A stretch of 64,000 nt of DNA from Roseovarius sp. MMSF_3359 (GCF_030733385.1 NZ_JASHJC010000006.1:218382-282381); one strand, 5' to 3'; shown: positions 35,817 to 46,346, counted from the first letter of the stretch. Notes: generated by a model from the letters alone, not told the origin. Translations and numbers: made by a program.

Positions 35817-36717
35817 CACTCAACAGGCGGCAAAGATCATCCAACTCATCCAGCGTCTTGTAGGCAATCGAAATGCGCCCACTTTCCTCGCCTGGTTTGT
35901 GATCGACCGAAACCTTCATCCCGAGATTGGCCGACAGATCGCCCTCGAGCGCCTTGGTGTCCGCATCCTTTGCCGGGGTAAGTTTGGCCTTGGGGGTCTT
36001 GCTGCCATCGGCAAAGATGTTACCGGCACTGGTTTTGGCCAGCTTCTCGGTCTCCCGCACCGAGAGGTTTTTCTTGATGACCTCCCGCGCCAAGGCCGCA
36101 GGATCATCCCCCGTAATCAAAGCGCGCGCGTGACCAGCCGACAGTTTTCCATCCCGCAAATAGGTCTGCACCTCCTCAGGAAGCTGCAACAAACGCACAG
36201 AGTTGGCGATATAACTCCGGCTTTTGCCAAGGACCTGGGATAGCTTATCTTGTGTATGACCAAACTTATCCATCAACTGGTTGTAGCCAACTGCTTCTTC
36301 AACCGGGTTCAGGTCGGCCCGTTGGATGTTCTCGATGATGGCAACTTCCAGTACTTCGATATCGGTAAATTCTCGCACCAGCACCGGGATTTCATGCAGC
36401 TTGGCCATCTGCGCCGCGCGCCACCGCCGCTCACCTGCAACGATTTCGTACTCACCCTCCCGGCCTGGTTTTGCGCGAACGATCAGCGGTTGGATGATAC
36501 CCTTTTCAGCAATCGAGGCACTCAGGTCGGCGAGTTTCTCCTTGTCGAAACTCCTGCGCGGCTGATCCGGGTTGGCAGAGACCTTTTCAATCGGCACCAG
36601 CAGATCAGGCCGTTGCGTCGCGCCTTCAGGGGGAGAGGCGGTATCTTCGTTTACATCCGCCATCAAAGCCGAGAGGCCGCGACCAAGTCCACGTTGCTTC
36701 ATTGGTTTCTTCGTCAT
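35806..36717 (-). CDS. parB: Chromosome-partitioning protein ParB
   Basis: A 303-aa CTP-dependent DNA clamp that loads at parS. The N-terminal ParB/Srx domain has VPIEKVSANPDQPRR and the CTP-binding GERRWRAAQMAKLHEIPVLV, and a helix-turn-helix follows (VEEAVGYNQLMDKFGHTQDKLSQVLGKSRS). The C-terminal dimer domain is at about 260-303. It lies 19 bp downstream of parA. The parS sites it should bind are 1.4 and 3.3 kb upstream. Confidence 0.95.
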   Translation of the reverse strand: MTKKPMKQRGLGRGLSALMADVNEDTASPPEGATQRPDLLVPIEKVSANPDQPRRSFDKEKLADLSASIAEKGIIQPLIVRAKPGREGEYEIVAGERRWRAAQMAKLHEIPVLVREFTDIEVLEVAIIENIQRADLNPVEEAVGYNQLMDKFGHTQDKLSQVLGKSRSYIANSVRLLQLPEEVQTYLRDGKLSAGHARALITGDDPAALAREVIKKNLSVRETEKLAKTSAGNIFADGSKTPKAKLTPAKDADTKALEGDLSANLGMKVSVDHKPGEESGRISIAYKTLDELDDLCRLLSASR

Positions 36718-36736
36718 TCCCCGCTCCTTCCCGCGC

Positions 36737-37546
36737 TCAGGCTGCGGCGCGTGATTGGTTTTGCATCAACTCGCGCGCCAGATCCCGATAGGCCTGCGCC
36801 CCCTTCGATGTCGTATCATAATCCAGAACAGGCACCGCATAGGATGGTGCCTCGCTGACCCGGACATTGCGCGGAATCCGCGTCCGGAAAACCAGGGATC
36901 CAAGGTTGTCCCGGGCGTCCTTTTCAACGGCTCCCGACAGGTTGTTGCGCGCATCGAACATGGTCAGCACAATACCCTCGATCCGCAGGTTGGGATTGGC
37001 CGTCTGCCGCACTTCGCGAATGGTCAGCATCAATTGCGATACACCTTCAAGCGCGAAGAATTCCGATTGGAGCGGCACCAGGACCGAATGGGATGCGACC
37101 ATGGCGTTGACGGTCAGCAGGTTCAGCGATGGCGGGCAATCAATCAGGATGTAATCGAGTTCAAACGCATCCATGGCCGTCTGCCGCAGCGCGTCATGGA
37201 GGAGAAAGCTCCGTTTTTCATTGGAGAAAAGCTCAATATCGGCCGAGCTGAGATCCACGGTCGCCGGGATGATCATGAGGTTCGGGCTATCGGTCTTTTG
37301 AATGACATCGTCAAGTTCTACATCGTCAAGAAGCAGATCATATGTCGTATATTCCCTGTCATCGACCTCAATACCTAGTCCCGTGGACGCATTGCCTTGT
37401 GGATCAAGATCGACGATCAGAACCCTGTTGCCAAGCTCCGCCAAGGCGGCGGAGAGGTTTATCGTCGTGGTGGTCTTGCCCACGCCACCCTTCTGGTTCG
37501 CGATGGCGATGATTTTCGGTCCACGGGGACGAGTGGGATCAGACAC
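36737..37546 (-). CDS. parA: Chromosome-partitioning ATPase ParA
   Basis: A 269-aa deviant Walker ATPase from a GTG at 37546, which overlaps the rsmG stop by 8 bp and follows AGGAG. The Walker A motif is NQKGGVGKTTTTINL and the Walker B region is IDCPPSLNLLTVNAM. The long in-frame extension to 37615 lies inside rsmG and is not coding. ParA gradients on the nucleoid move ParB-bound origins. The rsmG-parA-parB arrangement is the standard alphaproteobacterial one. Confidence 0.95.
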   Translation of the reverse strand: MSDPTRPRGPKIIAIANQKGGVGKTTTTINLSAALAELGNRVLIVDLDPQGNASTGLGIEVDDREYTTYDLLLDDVELDDVIQKTDSPNLMIIPATVDLSSADIELFSNEKRSFLLHDALRQTAMDAFELDYILIDCPPSLNLLTVNAMVASHSVLVPLQSEFFALEGVSQLMLTIREVRQTANPNLRIEGIVLTMFDARNNLSGAVEKDARDNLGSLVFRTRIPRNVRVSEAPSYAVPVLDYDTTSKGAQAYRDLARELMQNQSRAAA

Positions 37547-38150
37547 GCGATACTCCTGTGATACGCAAAATGACGGGGCCTGTTTCGGTTTCACTCTTAA
37601 CAAACTGATAGTCAAAGCGCCACTTGGATTGCGCGGCCTGAACCTCTTTCTGCCAGTTTTCTCCTTTTGGAAAAAGCGCCACGCCTTCGGGCGTCATATG
37701 CCGTTCCGCAAAGCCCAAAAGGGACGAAAGATCTGCCAAGGCACGGGCGGAAAGCACATCCGCGCCCAGTGGCTCAACCTCTTCGATACGGGCGTTCACG
37801 ACGTCTGCCTTGGCCCCGGTCTCTCGGATAACTGTCCGTAAGAACGCACACTTGCGCGCATCGCTTTCCACCAACGAAACCTTACGCGGAGAGCCGACAT
37901 CCATCGCCATGATCGCGATGACAAGGCCTGGGAACCCGCCACCGGACCCAAGATCCGCCCAATGCGCAACAGGACCTTCCGCCATGTCAAAAACCTGCGC
38001 AGAATCAACTATATGTCGTGTCCATGCCGATTGAATCGTCGATTTCGCCACTAGGTTTATAGACGGATTCCACTTGCGAAGCAGGTAGATGTAGTGGCTC
38101 AGCCGTTCATTTGTTTCACGTGAAACATTCGGGAGGCCGTCGGTCGTCAT
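37539..38150 (-). CDS. rsmG: 16S rRNA m7G methyltransferase RsmG
   Basis: A 203-aa protein methylating G527 of 16S rRNA. The SAM-binding motif is [17 protein letters not shown], and the [18 protein letters not shown] segment is family-specific. The N terminus ([17 protein letters not shown]) is encoded by a perfect parS palindrome at 38112-38127. It overlaps mnmG by 4 bp upstream. Confidence 0.95.
   Translation of the reverse strand: MTTDGLPNVSRETNERLSHYIYLLRKWNPSINLVAKSTIQSAWTRHIVDSAQVFDMAEGPVAHWADLGSGGGFPGLVIAIMAMDVGSPRKVSLVESDARKCAFLRTVIRETGAKADVVNARIEEVEPLGADVLSARALADLSSLLGFAERHMTPEGVALFPKGENWQKEVQAAQSKWRFDYQFVKSETETGPVILRITGVSRV
38112..38127. promoter_or_regulatory. parS site within the rsmG start
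   Basis: Perfect 16-bp palindrome TGTTTCACGTGAAACA, identical to the conserved bacterial parS. It lies inside the first codons of rsmG, upstream of parAB, and is a ParB nucleation site. Confidence 0.92.
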
Positions 38151-40024
38151 GCGGTCTTGCCGCGCCGATCCTGGCGCAAACGCGCCATGATAAGGGTGAG
38201 CGCCGCCGGGGTCATCCCATCGAGACGCCCAGCCTGCGCCAGGTTGCCAGGGCGCGCCGATGAGAGTTTCGACCTGAGTTCATTGGACAGCCCCGGTATC
38301 AGCGCGTAATCGAAATCCGCAGGAATTTCTTGCGCTTCATCACGCTTCAACATTTCAACATCGCGATTTTGCCGATCAATATAGTTGGCATAGAGCGCGT
38401 CTTTTTCCAATTGGTCGCGGATACCGCCATCAATATCGGCCAGCGCCTCGTCGAGCTGCAGCAGGTTGGTGAAATCGATGTCAGGGAACGCCAGAAGCTG
38501 AAAACCGGTCCGGCGAGTACCATCCTGATTAACCTTCAGCCCGATCGCCGCGAGTTCTTTCGGTGTGAAGTTACACTCCTCCAGCCGTGCCCGGCCGGTG
38601 GTCAGGTTTTCCATCTTCTGATCGAAAATTTTGCGGCGCGCGTCGCTCACACACCCAAGATCTATCGCCTTTGGCGTCAGCCGCTGGTCCGCGTTATCCG
38701 CCCGGAGGGACAGCCGGAACTCCGCCCGAGACGTAAACATGCGGTAGGGCTCGGAGACCCCGCGCGTGATGAGATCATCAATCATGACGCCGATATAACT
38801 GTCTGAGCGGCTAAAAAGGGCAGGGTCCTTTTCCTGAACCGCAAGCGCGGCGTTAAGCCCAGCGACCATACCCTGAGCCGCAGCTTCCTCATATCCTGTA
38901 GTTCCATTGATCTGACCCGCAAGATATAGGCCAGGAACCGTCTTAACCGCGAGCGTCGCGTCCAAGGCACGCGGATCAACATAGTCGTATTCTATCGCGT
39001 AACCCGGTTGCAGGATCGTCGTCTCCTCCAGCCCCTTGATGGAATGGACGTAATCAAGCTGCACATCCTGCGGCAGCGATGTCGAAATCCCGTTCGGGTA
39101 AATCACACGATCCGACAGGCTCTCTGGTTCAAGAAAAACCTGATGGGAGGTTTTATTGGCAAAACGAACGATTTTATCTTCGATCGACGGGCAGTATCGC
39201 GGACCAACCCCATCAATCTGGCCACCATACATCGCGGAGCGCGCCAAGTTCTCACGGATGATTTCATGGGTTCTTTCATTGGTATGGGTGATCCCGCAGG
39301 AAACCTGCTGCGCGGACGGGCGCGACGACAGGAAGGAAAAAAGCACCGGATCTTCGTCCCCAGGCTGCGATTCCAGCTTGTCCCAGGCGATGGTGCTGCC
39401 GTCCAGACGGGGCGGGGTACCGGTTTTCAAACGGCCAAGGGAAAGCTCAAAGGAATCAATCCGTTCAGCAAGTTTGACGGAGGGCCGGTCGCCCATGCGC
39501 CCTCCCGGCCTTGATACGTCGCCAATATGGATGACACCGCGCAGGAATGTTCCCGTGGTCAAGACCACGGCACCAGCCTTGATTTCACTGCCGTCCTCGA
39601 GGACCACGCCAGCAACCCGCGAACCCACCATTAGAAAATCGCACGCTTCGCCCTCGATCACGCTCAGGTTTTCCTGAGCCTCGATCTCGGCCAGCATGGT
39701 TTCGCGATAGATCTTGCGGTCCGCCTGTGCACGCGGCCCCTGAACCGCGGGGCCTTTCCGACGATTGAGCAACCGAAACTGGATACCGGCCGCATCGGCG
39801 ACCCGACCCATCACGCCATCAAGCGCATCAATCTCGCGCACCAGGTGTCCTTTGCCCAAACCCCCGATTGCAGGATTGCAGGACATGACGCCAATGCCAG
39901 CGCGCTCAAGCGTTACCAATGCGGTCTTCGCCTCCATGCGCGCGGAGGCATGTGCCGCTTCGGCTCCGGCATGGCCGCCACCGATCACCACGACGTCAAA
40001 GTCAAAATGTTTCACGTGAAACAC
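38147..40024 (-). CDS. mnmG: tRNA uridine-5-carboxymethylaminomethyl modification enzyme MnmG
   Basis: A 625-aa FAD protein acting with MnmE on wobble uridines. It begins [24 protein letters not shown], with the FAD-binding GGGHAG close to the start. The family segment [21 protein letters not shown] is present, as is the C-terminal [15 protein letters not shown]. The first six codons are a second parS palindrome (40008-40023), so the ParB site also fixes its N-terminal sequence. Confidence 0.96.
   Translation of the reverse strand: MFHVKHFDFDVVVIGGGHAGAEAAHASARMEAKTALVTLERAGIGVMSCNPAIGGLGKGHLVREIDALDGVMGRVADAAGIQFRLLNRRKGPAVQGPRAQADRKIYRETMLAEIEAQENLSVIEGEACDFLMVGSRVAGVVLEDGSEIKAGAVVLTTGTFLRGVIHIGDVSRPGGRMGDRPSVKLAERIDSFELSLGRLKTGTPPRLDGSTIAWDKLESQPGDEDPVLFSFLSSRPSAQQVSCGITHTNERTHEIIRENLARSAMYGGQIDGVGPRYCPSIEDKIVRFANKTSHQVFLEPESLSDRVIYPNGISTSLPQDVQLDYVHSIKGLEETTILQPGYAIEYDYVDPRALDATLAVKTVPGLYLAGQINGTTGYEEAAAQGMVAGLNAALAVQEKDPALFSRSDSYIGVMIDDLITRGVSEPYRMFTSRAEFRLSLRADNADQRLTPKAIDLGCVSDARRKIFDQKMENLTTGRARLEECNFTPKELAAIGLKVNQDGTRRTGFQLLAFPDIDFTNLLQLDEALADIDGGIRDQLEKDALYANYIDRQNRDVEMLKRDEAQEIPADFDYALIPGLSNELRSKLSSARPGNLAQAGRLDGMTPAALTLIMARLRQDRRGKTA
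40008..40023. promoter_or_regulatory. parS site overlapping the mnmG start
   Basis: A second perfect TGTTTCACGTGAAACA, covering the mnmG start codon and its first codons. Two parS sites 1.9 kb apart near parAB match the cluster normally found next to the chromosome origin. Confidence 0.92.
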
Positions 40025-40027
40025 TCC

Positions 40028-41314
40028 TCACTTACCAAGGCAGAAGCTTGCAAAGATCTCGTCCAGGACATTCTCGATATCAATGCGTCCTACCAGAGAA
40101 TCAAGCGCCCGGATAGCCGACCGCAATTCCTCTGCTGCGATGTCGGCCGTCTCCTCACCGCGGGGCAATAGGTCCATGGCCGCATCGAGCGCAGCAAGGC
40201 CACGCTCCATTGCCTGCTGATGGCGCAACCGGGTTGCGACCCCGACACCCGCCACACGTCCCCGCAACGTCGCTGAGATCTGATCCATCAATGCCGCCAC
40301 GCCATAGCCCGTCTGCCCGGAGACAGCGCCCCGCTTGTCCTCAAGAAGGTCAGCCTTGGCGTTCAGAATAATGTCCTCATCCTCGATGGGAAAATCCGGT
40401 TCGGCGCCGTTCTCAACCAGAAAAACACGTAAGTCCGCCTGCGCCGCACGTTGGCGCGCACGGTCGATCCCAATGGTTTCAACGGCATCTTCTGTCTCTC
40501 TCAAGCCTGCCGTGTCCAGCAACGTCACCGGCAGCCCACTAAGATCCATGCGGACTTCGATCACGTCCCGCGTGGTTCCCGCGAATTCCGACGTAATCGC
40601 CGCGTCTCGACCTGCTAAGCTATTGAGAAGAGTGGATTTTCCAACATTCGGCGCCCCAATGATCGCCACTTCAAACCCGTTTCGGATACGTTCGGCGCTT
40701 TGAACACCCTTGATCTCAACACTCAGTGGCGTCGTTACGTCAGTGACCAGTTCCCTGACCTCAGGGCCGACATCAACGGGAACGTCTTCATCCGCAAAAT
40801 CAATTGTGGCTTCAAGCAACGCCGCGGCACGGATCAGCTTCTGCCGCCAGACTTCCGCCCGCTTCCCGAGATCCCCAGACAGAACACGTAAAGCCTGCCG
40901 CCGCTGTGCCTCGGTCTCAGCCTCGATGAGGTCGGCAAGCCCCTCGACCTGGGATAAATCCATCCGACCATTCTGCAGCGCCCGACGGGTGAACTCTCCC
41001 GGTTCTGCGGGCCGTAGACCGTCCATCTTTGACAGCTCACCAAGCAGCGATGAAACCACCGCCACGGACCCATGGGTCTGAAACTCGACAACCTCTTCGC
41101 CGGTGAAACTTCCATTGCGCGGAAAGGTCAGCACCAACGCCTCATCAAGGCGCACACCCTCACTGTCCCGCAGCACCCGCAAGGTTGCCATGCGAAAGGC
41201 CGGTACGTCACCACAAAGCAGTTCAACCGCTGTCAGCGCCTCCGGTCCGGAAATGCGAATGACCGCAACGCCGGCTTTGCCTTGCGCCGTTGAAAGAGCA
41301 TAGACCGTGTCCAT
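40028..41314 (-). CDS. mnmE: tRNA modification GTPase MnmE
   Basis: A 428-aa protein partner of MnmG. The N-terminal domain ([24 protein letters not shown]) leads to helical and G domains with P-loop [19 protein letters not shown] switch and DTAGLRE. It ends in FCLGK, the C-terminal Cys motif of MnmE. It lies between rho and mnmG on the same strand with short gaps. Confidence 0.96.
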   Translation of the reverse strand: MDTVYALSTAQGKAGVAVIRISGPEALTAVELLCGDVPAFRMATLRVLRDSEGVRLDEALVLTFPRNGSFTGEEVVEFQTHGSVAVVSSLLGELSKMDGLRPAEPGEFTRRALQNGRMDLSQVEGLADLIEAETEAQRRQALRVLSGDLGKRAEVWRQKLIRAAALLEATIDFADEDVPVDVGPEVRELVTDVTTPLSVEIKGVQSAERIRNGFEVAIIGAPNVGKSTLLNSLAGRDAAITSEFAGTTRDVIEVRMDLSGLPVTLLDTAGLRETEDAVETIGIDRARQRAAQADLRVFLVENGAEPDFPIEDEDIILNAKADLLEDKRGAVSGQTGYGVAALMDQISATLRGRVAGVGVATRLRHQQAMERGLAALDAAMDLLPRGEETADIAAEELRSAIRALDSLVGRIDIENVLDEIFASFCLGK

Positions 41315-41336
41315 GAAGGCCCTCGCAACACCCCGA

Positions 41337-42608
41337 TCAGGTGTTCATGGAATCGAAGAATTCCGAGTTTGTCTTGGTCTGCTTGAGCTTCGACAGCAGG
41401 AATTCGATCGCATCCGTGGTGCCCATCGGATTGAGAATACGACGCAGGACAAAGGTTTTCTGCAAGTCGATCTTGTCGATCAGCAGGTCCTCTTTCCGGG
41501 TACCGGATTTCAGAATGTCGATCGCCGGGAACACGCGCTTGTCGGCGATCTTGCGATCCAAGACGAGTTCGCTGTTACCAGTGCCTTTGAACTCTTCGAA
41601 GATGACCTCGTCCATCCGGCTGCCGGTATCAATCAGCGCCGTCGAGACAATCGTGAGCGATCCACCTTCTTCGATATTCCGCGCCGCACCAAAGAACCGC
41701 TTGGGCCGTTGCAGGGCGTTGGCGTCCACACCACCGGTCAGAACCTTACCCGAAGAGGGCACCACAGTGTTAAAAGCCCTACCAAGTCTTGTGATTGAGT
41801 CAAGCAGGATCACAACATCTCGTTTATGCTCAACCAAACGCTTGGCCTTCTCGATCACCATCTCGGACACTGCGACGTGGCGTGTGGCCGGTTCATCAAA
41901 GGTGGAGCTGATAACTTCACCTTTGACTGACCGCTGCATATCGGTCACCTCTTCGGGGCGTTCGTCGATCAGCAACACGATGAGATAGCATTCCGGATGG
42001 TTCGCCTCGATGCTTGCCGCAATGTTCTGCAGGATCACCGTTTTACCTGTCCGCGGCGGGGCCACGATCAACGACCGCTGACCCTTCCCGATGGGGGCGA
42101 CGAGGTCGATTACACGGGCGGATTTGTCCTTGATGGTCGGATCTTCGATTTCCATCTTCAACCGCTCATCCGGGTAAAGCGGCGTCAGGTTGTCGAAAGC
42201 GATCTTGTGCTTGGCCTTTTCCGGATCCTCGAAATTGATCTGCGTCACCGAGGTCAGCGCGAAATACCGTTCGTTTTCCTCCGGCGCCTTGATGAACCCC
42301 TCGATCGTATCCCCGGTTCGCAGCGAGAATTTGCGGATCATTTCAGGCGAGACATAAATATCATCAGGGCCCGGCAGGTAATTCGCCTCGGGTGAGCGCA
42401 GGAAGCCGAACCCGTCCTGCAACACCTCAAGCACACCGTCACCCGAGATTTCCCATCCCTCATCCGCGCGTTCGCGGAGGATTTGGAACATCATCTCGCC
42501 CTTGCGCATGGTCGAAGCGTTCTCGATCTCGAGCTCTTCGGCCATCGACAGAAGATCTTTCGCGGACTGGGCCTTGAGATCGGACAGGTTGAGACGTTCT
42601 TGGGACAT
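41337..42608 (-). CDS. rho: Transcription termination factor Rho
   Basis: A 423-aa hexameric RNA helicase from the ATG at 42608 (MSQERLN). The N-terminal RNA-binding fold contains [23 protein letters not shown]. The ATPase has Walker [13 protein letters not shown], Walker [15 protein letters not shown] and the Q/R-loop segment [11 protein letters not shown]. It lies 22 bp upstream of mnmE. The frame to 42692 is longer but has no family sequence. Confidence 0.97.
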   Translation of the reverse strand: MSQERLNLSDLKAQSAKDLLSMAEELEIENASTMRKGEMMFQILRERADEGWEISGDGVLEVLQDGFGFLRSPEANYLPGPDDIYVSPEMIRKFSLRTGDTIEGFIKAPEENERYFALTSVTQINFEDPEKAKHKIAFDNLTPLYPDERLKMEIEDPTIKDKSARVIDLVAPIGKGQRSLIVAPPRTGKTVILQNIAASIEANHPECYLIVLLIDERPEEVTDMQRSVKGEVISSTFDEPATRHVAVSEMVIEKAKRLVEHKRDVVILLDSITRLGRAFNTVVPSSGKVLTGGVDANALQRPKRFFGAARNIEEGGSLTIVSTALIDTGSRMDEVIFEEFKGTGNSELVLDRKIADKRVFPAIDILKSGTRKEDLLIDKIDLQKTFVLRRILNPMGTTDAIEFLLSKLKQTKTNSEFFDSMNT

Positions 42609-42729
42609 GGAGATATACCTTCGAAGCCGCCGGATCGGGCGTGCATTCATTTCTGTGCTGGAAAACAGGTCACCCGGACGGGCGCTTGGCAAGCTACATA
42701 AGGGTGGGGCGGGGACGAGTCAACAAATC

Positions 42730-43179
42730 CTAGAAACGCACAACCACTGACAGGACGATCACCACCATCATCACGGTCGGCACCTCGTTCATCATCCGGT
42801 AATGACGACCGGTGACGGTGTTCTGGCCCTTGACGAAATCCTTGCGCCTGAGGCCAAGCCAATGATGAAACCAGGTCATGACCAATACCGCCGCAGCCTT
42901 GGTATAGGGCCAGACCGCTGACCAATCGACAATCCCGGGCGTCAAGACAAGCATCAAGCCAAACACCCAGGTCGCGATCATCGCAGGGTTCATGATGAGA
43001 CGCAGGAGTTTCACCTCCATCATCTGGAACACCGGATCAATTTCTTTGATTTTCTCCGATTGTTCGACATGATGGACGAAGAGACGGGGGAGGTAAAACA
43101 ACCCTGCCATCCAGGCGATCACAGACATGATGTGAAACGCCTTGGTCCACGGGTAAAGGCTAATCAGAAAATCACTCAT
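42730..43179 (-). CDS. hemJ: Protoporphyrinogen oxidase HemJ
   Basis: A 149-aa inner-membrane protein of the UPF0093/HemJ family with four predicted helices and conserved His residues (KAFHIMSVIAWMAGLFYLPRLFVHH, WFHHWLGLRRKDF). It converts protoporphyrinogen IX to protoporphyrin IX, the substrate of the hemH product in this window. It borders the proposed replication origin. In many alphaproteobacteria hemE also sits here; it is absent from this stretch. Confidence 0.93.
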   Translation of the reverse strand: MSDFLISLYPWTKAFHIMSVIAWMAGLFYLPRLFVHHVEQSEKIKEIDPVFQMMEVKLLRLIMNPAMIATWVFGLMLVLTPGIVDWSAVWPYTKAAAVLVMTWFHHWLGLRRKDFVKGQNTVTGRHYRMMNEVPTVMMVVIVLSVVVRF

Positions 43180-43599
43180 AATCTTTCCCCAGCTCTGAGC
43201 AACCTTCCCTTAATAATAAATAGAAAGAGAAGAAAGGATGATGTTTTTGTAGGGATGCCCATATTCTGTGGATTAGTGGCTTATGCACGGTTTATGAACA
43301 ACGCTCCGAGTTTGTGGATAAAAGGGTCAAGATCAAGGGAAAAGCTGTCTTTGTTCTGTAATAGTCGTTTAAAAACAAATATTTATAATGATACTGATTC
43401 ATCCAAAGATGTTGATAAGTGAGGGATAAATCGCCATCTCCGGTCTCTTTCCCAAGTTGGAAATTTTCCCAATCCACAATGGGAAGAAAAGCCAGAAACA
43501 TCGTCAACCCCGGGGGAATTGCCATGGATTTCATCAAGGCATGGATTTGTTGGGCAAGTGTTCTTAAACATCGGCCAAGGTATTCATAGGGTTTTCCAC
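43180..43599. other. Candidate chromosomal replication origin (oriC)
   Basis: A 420-bp gap with no gene, clearly more AT-rich than its surroundings. It contains one perfect DnaA box (TTATCCACA, minus strand, 43313-43321) and variants at 43267-43275 (TAATCCACA, minus), 43470-43478 (CAATCCACA), 43592-43600 (TTTTCCACA) and the weaker 43281-43289. AT-rich stretches at 43205-43250 and 43370-43420 could be the unwinding region. hemJ-rho-mnmE-mnmG-par on one side and maf-aroE-coaE-dnaQ on the other, both transcribed outward, is the usual origin context in alphaproteobacteria. Confidence 0.75.
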
Positions 43600-44199
43600 A
43601 TGGTTCAAGATCTGATCCTCGCCTCGGGCTCGGACATTCGGCAGCAGCTTCTGCGAAATGCGGGGCTGGAATTTCGTGTTGAGCCGGCGCGCGTTGACGA
43701 GGAAATGATGCGGGATGCAATGCTGGCCGAGGGTGCGCCACCACGGGATATCGCCGATGCCCTCGCCGAGATGAAAGCGCGCAAGGTAAGTGAGAAGAAC
43801 CCCGGCACGATGGTCATCGGCTGCGATCAGGTACTCAGCTTCGAAAAGCAGCTTCTGTCGAAACCCACCTCACCCGACGATGCCCGCGCGCAACTCACGC
43901 AGATGCGCAGTAAACGGCATGAGCTTCTGTCCGCTGCGGTGATCTGCGAAGATGGGCGGCCTGTCTGGCGCCATGTCGGTGTCGTGCGCCTGACCATGCG
44001 ACGCTTTTCAGATGCCTATCTCGACGGATATATAGAGCGCAACTGGGACAGTATCCGCCACTCGGTGGGGGCCTACAAACTCGAAGAAGAAGGTGTCAGG
44101 TTGTTTACGCAGATCGACGGGGATTACTTCACGGTGCTGGGTTTGCCGTTTCTCGATCTCTTGTCATATCTGGGCCTGCGGGGAGTGATTGATCAATGA
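43600..44199 (+). CDS. Maf-like nucleotide pyrophosphatase
   Basis: A 199-aa Maf-family protein from the ATG at 43600 (MVQDLILASGSDIR). It hydrolyses non-canonical or regular nucleoside triphosphates to monophosphates. Motifs include LASGSDIRQQLLRNAGLEF, VIGCDQVLSFEKQLLSKP and HSVGAYKLEEEGVRLF. The start codon directly abuts a DnaA-box-like sequence at 43592-43600. It overlaps aroE by 4 bp and heads the maf-aroE-coaE-dnaQ operon. Confidence 0.93.
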   Translation: MVQDLILASGSDIRQQLLRNAGLEFRVEPARVDEEMMRDAMLAEGAPPRDIADALAEMKARKVSEKNPGTMVIGCDQVLSFEKQLLSKPTSPDDARAQLTQMRSKRHELLSAAVICEDGRPVWRHVGVVRLTMRRFSDAYLDGYIERNWDSIRHSVGAYKLEEEGVRLFTQIDGDYFTVLGLPFLDLLSYLGLRGVIDQ

Positions 44200-45029
44200 G
44201 TGACAAAAAAATTCCGTTGGCCGGGGTGATCGGCCACCCCATCGCCCATTCGAAATCGCCGCAACTGCATGGGCATTGGCTCACGACGCACGGGTTACCA
44301 GGGTTCTATGTGCCGATGGACGTGACGGCGGATGATCTGGCCGATGTTATCAAGACCTTGCCAAAAATGGGTTTCGTTGGCGTCAACATCACGGTGCCGC
44401 ACAAGGTCAAGGTGATGGAACTGGCCGATCTTGTGACCGACAGGGCATCATTGATCGGTGCGGCGAATACATTGATCTTCCGCCGTGATGGCAAGCTGCA
44501 TGCAGACAATACCGACGGCTACGGTTTCGTCCAAAACCTCCGGCAGGGCGCGCCTAGCTGGAACCCCAAGGCGGGTCCGGCAGCAGTTCTTGGTGCGGGC
44601 GGCGCCGCGCGGGCGGTGGTGGCGTCGCTTTTGGATGTGGGTGTGCCCGAGATCCTGATTGCCAACCGGACGCGGGTCCGCGCCGAAGCCCTGCAATCGG
44701 ATTTCGGCAAGAGGGTTCGTGTGGTCGATTGGGTGCAGGCCGGCAACATGATCGAAGAGGCTGCAACGGTTGTGAACACCACCTCCCTGGGGATGATGGG
44801 CAAACCCGACCTTCGCGTCCCGCTCGATGGGTTGCAAAAAGGCGCTTTGGTCACGGACCTGGTCTATAACCCATTGAAAACAAAAATTTTACGAGAGGCT
44901 GAGGACATGGGATGCCAGACAGTTGATGGTCTAGGCATGTTACTGCATCAAGCCGTCCCGGCATTCGAGCGTTGGTTTGGTGTGCGCCCCGACGTGGATG
45001 ACGCCACCCGGGCGGCTGCGCTGGCATGA
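44196..45029 (+). CDS. aroE: Shikimate dehydrogenase
   Basis: A 277-aa enzyme reducing 3-dehydroshikimate with NADPH. The shikimate site GHPIAHSKSPQLHGHWL is at 13-29, the catalytic Lys and Asp region is NITVPHKVKVMEL, and the nucleotide fold has VLGAGGAARAVVASL. It overlaps maf and coaE by 4 bp each. Confidence 0.96.
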   Translation: MSDKKIPLAGVIGHPIAHSKSPQLHGHWLTTHGLPGFYVPMDVTADDLADVIKTLPKMGFVGVNITVPHKVKVMELADLVTDRASLIGAANTLIFRRDGKLHADNTDGYGFVQNLRQGAPSWNPKAGPAAVLGAGGAARAVVASLLDVGVPEILIANRTRVRAEALQSDFGKRVRVVDWVQAGNMIEEAATVVNTTSLGMMGKPDLRVPLDGLQKGALVTDLVYNPLKTKILREAEDMGCQTVDGLGMLLHQAVPAFERWFGVRPDVDDATRAAALA

Positions 45030-45619
45030 GCTTCCGGCTGGGCCTGACCGGATCCATTGGAATGGGCAAATCCACCACCGCCAAGCTCTTTGCCGAAGAG
45101 GGTTGCGATATATGGGATGCGGATGTGGCTGTGCACCGGCTCTATGCCAAAGGTGGTGCCGCCGTCGGACCGATCGGTGCCGCCTTTCCGCAGGCAATCG
45201 CCGAGGGGGCCGTTTCGCGCAGCCATCTGAAATCAGTCATCGCGGCGGATACCACGGCGCTGAAGAAAATCGAAGAGCTCGTCCATCCGTTGGTGGCCAG
45301 GGACCGCGAAGAGTTCCTGCGGACTAGTGACGCGGATATTGCCGTTCTCGATATCCCGCTGCTCTTCGAGACCGGCGGCGATGCCCGGATGGATGCGGTT
45401 GCCTGTGTCAGCGCGCCGCCCGATATTCAACGCCAACGGGTTCTCGACCGCGGGACAATGAGCGCGGCGCAATTCAAGGCCATTCTTGAAAAACAACTGC
45501 CCGATGCGGAAAAAAGGGCGCGATCCGATTACGTGATCGTCACGGACACGCTTGAGCATGCGCGCGAACAGGTCCAAGCTATCGTCAGGGATATCAGAGG
45601 CAGGTTGGCAGATGCGTGA
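45026..45619 (+). CDS. coaE: Dephospho-CoA kinase
   Basis: A 197-aa kinase for the last step of coenzyme A synthesis. The P-loop GLTGSIGMGKSTTAK is at 6-20, DADVAVHRLYAKGG follows, and the lid region is LDRGTMSAAQFKAILEKQ. It overlaps aroE by 4 bp and dnaQ by 8 bp. Confidence 0.96.
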   Translation: MSFRLGLTGSIGMGKSTTAKLFAEEGCDIWDADVAVHRLYAKGGAAVGPIGAAFPQAIAEGAVSRSHLKSVIAADTTALKKIEELVHPLVARDREEFLRTSDADIAVLDIPLLFETGGDARMDAVACVSAPPDIQRQRVLDRGTMSAAQFKAILEKQLPDAEKRARSDYVIVTDTLEHAREQVQAIVRDIRGRLADA

Positions 45620-46346
45620 AATCGTTCTGGATACGGAAACCACGGGATTTGAGCCCGAGCAGGGCGACCGGATTGTCGAAATCGGGGCGGTGGAACTCTA
45701 TAACCACATGCCCACCGGCAAGACCTATCACCAATACATCAACCCCAAACGCAATATGCCCGAAGAGGCATTTGGCGTGCATGGGATCGGGCCGGATCTG
45801 CTCGACAATCCGCGCGCGGCAAAACCGGGTGAGGTCACGCTCAAAGACAAACCGGTTTTCAGCGAAGTCGGTCAGGCCTTCCTTGATTTCGTTGGCGATG
45901 CGACGCTGGTTATCCATAACGCAGCGTTCGACATGAAATTCCTCAATGCCGAGCTCGGCTGGATGAACCTGCCGCTTTTGCCCATGGATCGGGCGACCGA
46001 CACGCTGGGAATAGCGCGCAAGAAATTTCCGGGCTCGCCCGCATCGCTGGACGCGCTCTGCCGACGGTTCAATATCGACAACTCGACGCGGACTTTGCAC
46101 GGCGCACTGTTGGACTCCGAAATCCTGGCAGAAGTTTACCTGGAGCTGATCGGCGGGCGACAGCCGGACTTGGTACTGAGCGCCTCCTCGACCGGTGGCG
46201 GCGGGGTCACGGCGGCAGATGACGGATGGCGCCCCTCGGCGCGGCCAACGCCGCTTCCGTCTCGCCTCAGTGAAAAAGAAGCCGCCGCCCATGATGCCTT
46301 CGTCGAGACGCTGGGCGACGGCGCGTTGTGGAAGAAGCTCGGCTGA
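45612..46346 (+). CDS. dnaQ: DNA polymerase III epsilon subunit
   Basis: A 244-aa proofreading 3'-5' exonuclease from the ATG at 45612 (MREIVLD). Exo I is LDTETTGFEP with Asp7 and Glu9; Exo II is NAAFDMKFLN; Exo III-epsilon is HGALLDSEILAEVY. The linker and C-terminal tail bind the polymerase alpha subunit. It abuts secB on the opposite strand with no gap. Confidence 0.96.
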   Translation: MREIVLDTETTGFEPEQGDRIVEIGAVELYNHMPTGKTYHQYINPKRNMPEEAFGVHGIGPDLLDNPRAAKPGEVTLKDKPVFSEVGQAFLDFVGDATLVIHNAAFDMKFLNAELGWMNLPLLPMDRATDTLGIARKKFPGSPASLDALCRRFNIDNSTRTLHGALLDSEILAEVYLELIGGRQPDLVLSASSTGGGGVTAADDGWRPSARPTPLPSRLSEKEAAAHDAFVETLGDGALWKKLG

